Shown here piece after piece: positions 6,379 through 8,394 of a DNA stretch of 8,394 nt. Each line of letters begins with the position of its first letter. The stretch's first letter is position 1. This DNA comes from Candidatus Saccharimonadota bacterium (GTDB lineage: Bacteria > Patescibacteriota > Saccharimonadia > UBA4664): the NCBI GenBank assembly GCA_029237755.1, contig JAQZBT010000033.1, positions 1 to 8,394 of the forward strand, read 5' to 3'. The notes under the pieces were generated by a model. That model was given only the letters and a program-made list of their open reading frames with translations. It did not search any database and was not told where the DNA came from. Made by a program: the position numbers and the translations under genes.

Positions 6379-6396
6379 TTCCCCAGTATAGGGGAA
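6379..6396 (-). promoter_or_regulatory. -10 box of the pgl-gnd-zwf operon framed by an inverted repeat
   Basis: On the minus strand TATACT (6390-6385) ends 7 nt before the pgl ATG, the position expected for leaderless initiation. The box is framed exactly by TTCCCC (6379-6384) and GGGGAA (6391-6396), a perfect 6-bp inverted repeat. With transcription starting near the ATG the repeat would not be in the operon's own RNA, so a DNA-binding regulator site is a fair reading. No good -35 box is visible 17 nt upstream. Confidence 0.45.
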
Positions 6397-6397
6397 T

Positions 6398-6982
6398 TTA
6401 GCGCTTCACTTCAGTGTGAATGAAACTCACGATCTCGTTGTAGTAGGCCCCGACGATGAGAAACAAGAGCACGATGAGCAAGGGAAAGACGACCAGGTTC
6501 TCGACCCACTTGCCGGTCGTGAGTCGGAGCGAGCGCAGGGGCGGGATACCGAGCTTAAACGGCAAGGGCAAGAACCACGGCACGCCTTCTTTGGTGAAGG
6601 TATCCATGATGAGGTGCGAGATGATGCCGATCATAAAGGCCCACCAGACGAGATAGGCGTCGACGGTGGGCATGATGGGCTGGAGGAACTTGAGCAGCCA
6701 GTGGGCAGCATAGCCAACGAGCGCGGCGCCTAGTAGGGAGTGCGTCAGAAAGCGGTGACCGCCGAGCAATTTGGCTCCAAAGCGGCCGAATATGCGGAAG
6801 ATGGGCAGGTTGCGCCAGAACGGCGCGGTGGGCTGGTCGATGTCGGGAGCGAGTCCGCCGATCTGGTTCGCCAGGATAGCGACCAGGGCGGTGGCCAGGG
6901 TGATGCCCTTGTCCACCGGGTAGAAGATTAGTGCGATTGCCAGAAAAGTAATCGCCGCGGTGTCGTGAGTGCGTCCGGTCAT
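6398..6982 (-). CDS. YdjM-like membrane-bound metal-dependent hydrolase (DUF457)
   Basis: A 194-residue inner-membrane protein of the DUF457/YdjM family, which shares the metal-binding layout of phospholipase C/zinc-dependent hydrolases; the physiological substrate is unknown. Conserved metal-ligand segments, numbered from the chosen start: MTGRTH (His6), GGLAPDIDQP (42-51), GHRFLTHS (75-82) and SHLIMDTFTKEGVPWFLP (122-139). About four hydrophobic helices are visible (roughly 10-20, 28-42, 108-121, 160-180). The ATG at 6982 is preferred over 6994 because the family starts with a short lead before the first His, and TATGCT (6995-6990) ends 7 nt before it. No ribosome site precedes either ATG. 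It lies on the same strand as the desaturase (upstream) and pgl (20 nt downstream) and may partly read into the pentose phosphate operon. No functional link to it is evident. Confidence 0.85.
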   Translation of the reverse strand: MTGRTHDTAAITFLAIALIFYPVDKGITLATALVAILANQIGGLAPDIDQPTAPFWRNLPIFRIFGRFGAKLLGGHRFLTHSLLGAALVGYAAHWLLKFLQPIMPTVDAYLVWWAFMIGIISHLIMDTFTKEGVPWFLPLPFKLGIPPLRSLRLTTGKWVENLVVFPLLIVLLFLIVGAYYNEIVSFIHTEVKR

Positions 6983-6989
6983 GGACTCA

Positions 6990-6995
6990 AGCATA
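6990..6995 (-). promoter_or_regulatory. -10-like box suggesting a leaderless YdjM-like transcript
   Basis: TATGCT on the minus strand ends 7 nt before ATG 6982, with no ribosome site between. It matches the TAnnnT spacing seen before pgl (7 nt) and the antiporter (6 nt). There is no convincing -35 box. Confidence 0.35.
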
Positions 6996-7014
6996 ACAAA
7001 TAAGTGCTGTTCCG

Positions 7015-7049
7015 GTGCACGGAAGGACTCGGGGAGTCCCTCCGTGCAC
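7015..7049 (-). terminator. Long hairpin downstream of the desaturase
   Basis: GTGCACGGA (7015-7023) pairs with TCCGTGCAC (7041-7049), and GGACTC (7025-7030) with GAGTCC (7034-7039). There is one A/C mismatch (7024/7040) and a 3-nt loop. This gives 15 pairs in 35 nt, far beyond chance. On the minus strand it lies 42 nt after the desaturase stop. No T-run follows directly (CGGAACAGCACTTATTT), so it may be a Rho-independent-like terminator without a tail, a 3'-end stabiliser or a dispersed repeat. A weaker stem, TTGGCC(ATCT)GGTCAA, lies nearer the stop (7082-7067). Confidence 0.6.
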
Positions 7050-7091
7050 GCTGTGGGAACGGGGCTTTGACCAGATGGCCAAGGGGACGGG

Positions 7092-8252
7092 CTAGGCCGC
7101 CATAGACATGTCGTCGTGGTTTTCCAGCTTCTTCAGCCGCTGGTACTCGGCTTCATCGGCCAGGAATTTCTTGCGCTTGTCGCGCATCCACTTGACGTTG
7201 GTGTGAATGCCCAGCTTCTCCATGAGCCAGATCCAGTACTTGGTGAGGTCCACCTCTTTCCATGTCCAGCCGTGAGCAGCGCAGCTCGCGAGCAGGTGGT
7301 GGTTGAAGTGGCGATGCTCGCCAATGAAGGCGAAGATGAACCCAAAGACGTTCTTGGAACGTCCTGTGATCAGCTTCATGTTGACCTTCTCACCGATCGA
7401 CTCCAACGCGTCGCCCCACATGTGGGCAACACTGTTGATGCAGAAGGTGATGTTCCAGATCACTACGACGCCGAGGATTCCCGCGATGAGGAAGCCATCC
7501 CAGCCACAGATCAACGTGACGATCAGGATGCGCAGCCCGACGAAGCCGAAATAGAAGCGCTCGAAGAAGCGCAGCATCCGGTCGTCTTCGAGATCGCCGA
7601 CCCAATGGGTCTTGCGAACTTTCAGCCGGGCTTCCCACTCTTCTCCAGGTGGTGCCTCACGGAAGGCTTTCTCCTCCTCTTCCACGTAATCGGCGCCGTT
7701 CTTCGGCGGCGCGATGAACCTGAAGAAGTAGCAGAAGACGTGCGCGTACATGAAGCCGCGCAGCGTGGGACGGTATTCCTGGTGCTTCTTGCTCCACTTG
7801 GCATAGCGCAGCATCGAGTGCGGGTCCAGCGACGTGGTCTTCACCAAGCGGCCAACGTTGTCGAAGAAGCGCTTTACTTGGTCGACAAACTTGTGATGGA
7901 CGATGTGCATGTAGGCCCAGTTGATCGGGCCCTTCTGGAAGGCCATGGTGCCGAAGGCCAGACCTATCGCCCTCATGACCGTGGCCCGCTTGTTGTCGGC
8001 CCACTTGAAGGCCACGTGCGCCACGCCGCGGTGGAACGTCCAGGTGATGCCGCCGATCGGCAATAGGATGCTCAGCACCGTGACGATGATCAGCTTGGCG
8101 CTGAGGATCTCCGGCAGTCGAGGTATCTCGTAGATCACGACGGCGACCGCCATGATATGGAAGATGATGATGCCGAAGGTCGTCCACGGCACTACAGCTC
8201 CCTTGGTGTCAAAGGCCCCGGTGGCCTCTGGTGGTAAACGTTTGGCGGCCAT
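7092..8252 (-). CDS. Membrane fatty-acid (acyl-CoA, delta-9 type) desaturase
   Basis: An integral-membrane di-iron enzyme that introduces a cis double bond into a fatty acyl chain using O2 and two electrons. Its 386 residues carry all three histidine boxes: HRGVAH (74-79), HIVHH (116-120) and EHRHFNHH (312-319), plus NSVAHMWG (273-280), whose His277 is the extra ligand in stearoyl-CoA-type desaturases. Hydrophobic segments at about 24-42, 52-72, 92-108, 166-180, 236-250 and 253-272 fit the four-helix topology. The long soluble insert between boxes 2 and 3 (about 125-225) is charged. There is no fused cytochrome b5 or reductase, and no electron-donor gene in the window. The ribosome site GGAGGT (8266-8261) sits 8 nt before the ATG. 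Lys codons are mostly AAG, indicating high expression. The C-terminus is Lys/Glu-rich. Class is secure; regiospecificity is inferred from the boxes. Confidence 0.93.
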   Translation of the reverse strand: MAAKRLPPEATGAFDTKGAVVPWTTFGIIIFHIMAVAVVIYEIPRLPEILSAKLIIVTVLSILLPIGGITWTFHRGVAHVAFKWADNKRATVMRAIGLAFGTMAFQKGPINWAYMHIVHHKFVDQVKRFFDNVGRLVKTTSLDPHSMLRYAKWSKKHQEYRPTLRGFMYAHVFCYFFRFIAPPKNGADYVEEEEKAFREAPPGEEWEARLKVRKTHWVGDLEDDRMLRFFERFYFGFVGLRILIVTLICGWDGFLIAGILGVVVIWNITFCINSVAHMWGDALESIGEKVNMKLITGRSKNVFGFIFAFIGEHRHFNHHLLASCAAHGWTWKEVDLTKYWIWLMEKLGIHTNVKWMRDKRKKFLADEAEYQRLKKLENHDDMSMAA

Positions 8253-8260
8253 CTGAAGCC

Positions 8261-8266
8261 ACCTCC
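8261..8266 (-). promoter_or_regulatory. Ribosome binding site of the desaturase
   Basis: GGAGGT on the minus strand lies 8 nt upstream of ATG 8252, the best ribosome site in the minus-strand group. It shows the desaturase message has a leader, unlike pgl and the YdjM-like gene. I could not place a convincing promoter in 8267-8394. Confidence 0.7.
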
Positions 8267-8370
8267 AATCTATTGAGAGAGGTTCCCATCGGCCATGATG
8301 TCACGAAAGGTGAGTTTTTGCTAACGTTTTGGACATAAGCGTGTTGAACGTCTGAGGTGGGTGCTTTACC

Positions 8371-8394
8371 ATGGATAGTAACAGGCCGACCTCT
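8371..8394 (+). CDS. Possible start of a divergent gene cut by the window edge
   Basis: ATG 8371 opens eight codons (MDSNRPTS) to the window end without a stop. GAGGTGGG (8354-8361) is a plausible ribosome site 9 nt before it. If real, it is divergent from the desaturase with a 118-nt shared intergenic region. Too little is present to name a product, and an unseen stop may follow. Confidence 0.3.

Noticed and set aside
7116..8066. Long + strand open frame opposite the desaturase
   Set aside because: Antisense to a gene with all histidine boxes; no independent coding evidence.
8301..8313. TCAC-GAAAG-GTGA repeat followed by GTTTTTG as a terminator
   Set aside because: The stem is only 4 bp and AT-rich enough to occur by chance, and it lies just upstream of the desaturase where no gene on the + strand ends in view.
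1..8394. CRISPR array, insertion sequence, phage genes, rRNA or tRNA
   Set aside because: I saw no regularly spaced repeats, transposase or integrase motifs, terminal inverted repeats, or tRNA cloverleaf signatures.

Overview
The window is a gene-dense bacterial chromosome segment of moderately high GC. It has no mobile elements, rRNA, tRNA or CRISPR that I can see. TGA is a normal stop codon (gnd, pgl and the second carbonic-anhydrase-like gene end in it), which excludes the recoded candidate lineages. Small compact genes, 4-nt gene overlaps, alternative starts (GTG, TTG) and -10 boxes placed right against start codons suggest a streamlined genome. I cannot assign a taxon from sequence alone. 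Saccharibacteria-like Patescibacteria or a relative of Actinobacteria/Chloroflexota are guesses only.

Left part, + strand: (1) the 3' part of a diverged S-adenosylmethionine hydroxide adenosyltransferase (DUF62) family gene that most likely begins before the window (to 788). (2) A clear intergenic promoter (TATAAT at 830-835) with a 5'-UTR hairpin carries two adjacent genes (925-1440 and 1478-2032). I read both as remote beta-carbonic-anhydrase-like proteins with altered active-site motifs. They are the least ordinary content of the window. (3) A CPA2-type cation/proton antiporter (2136-3419) follows.

Right part, - strand, in transcription order from the right edge: a membrane fatty-acid (acyl-CoA, delta-9 type) desaturase (8252-7092), a spacer with a long near-perfect hairpin (7015-7049), a YdjM/DUF457 membrane-bound metal-dependent hydrolase (6982-6398), and a tight three-gene operon for the whole oxidative pentose phosphate branch: pgl (6377-5709), gnd (5712-4804), zwf (4807-3416). 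Each junction in the operon is an ATGA stop/start overlap. The antiporter and zwf converge and share a CTAG in which both stop codons lie. At the right edge a possible divergent + strand gene starts at 8371.

How the genes fit together: zwf, pgl and gnd convert glucose-6-phosphate to ribulose-5-phosphate and make reducing power, probably NADPH for Gnd judging from its cofactor loop. The desaturase consumes O2 and reducing equivalents, so NADPH supply to lipid desaturation is a plausible but unproven link. The antiporter handles pH/cation balance, and the carbonic-anhydrase-like pair could bear on bicarbonate/pH if either is active.
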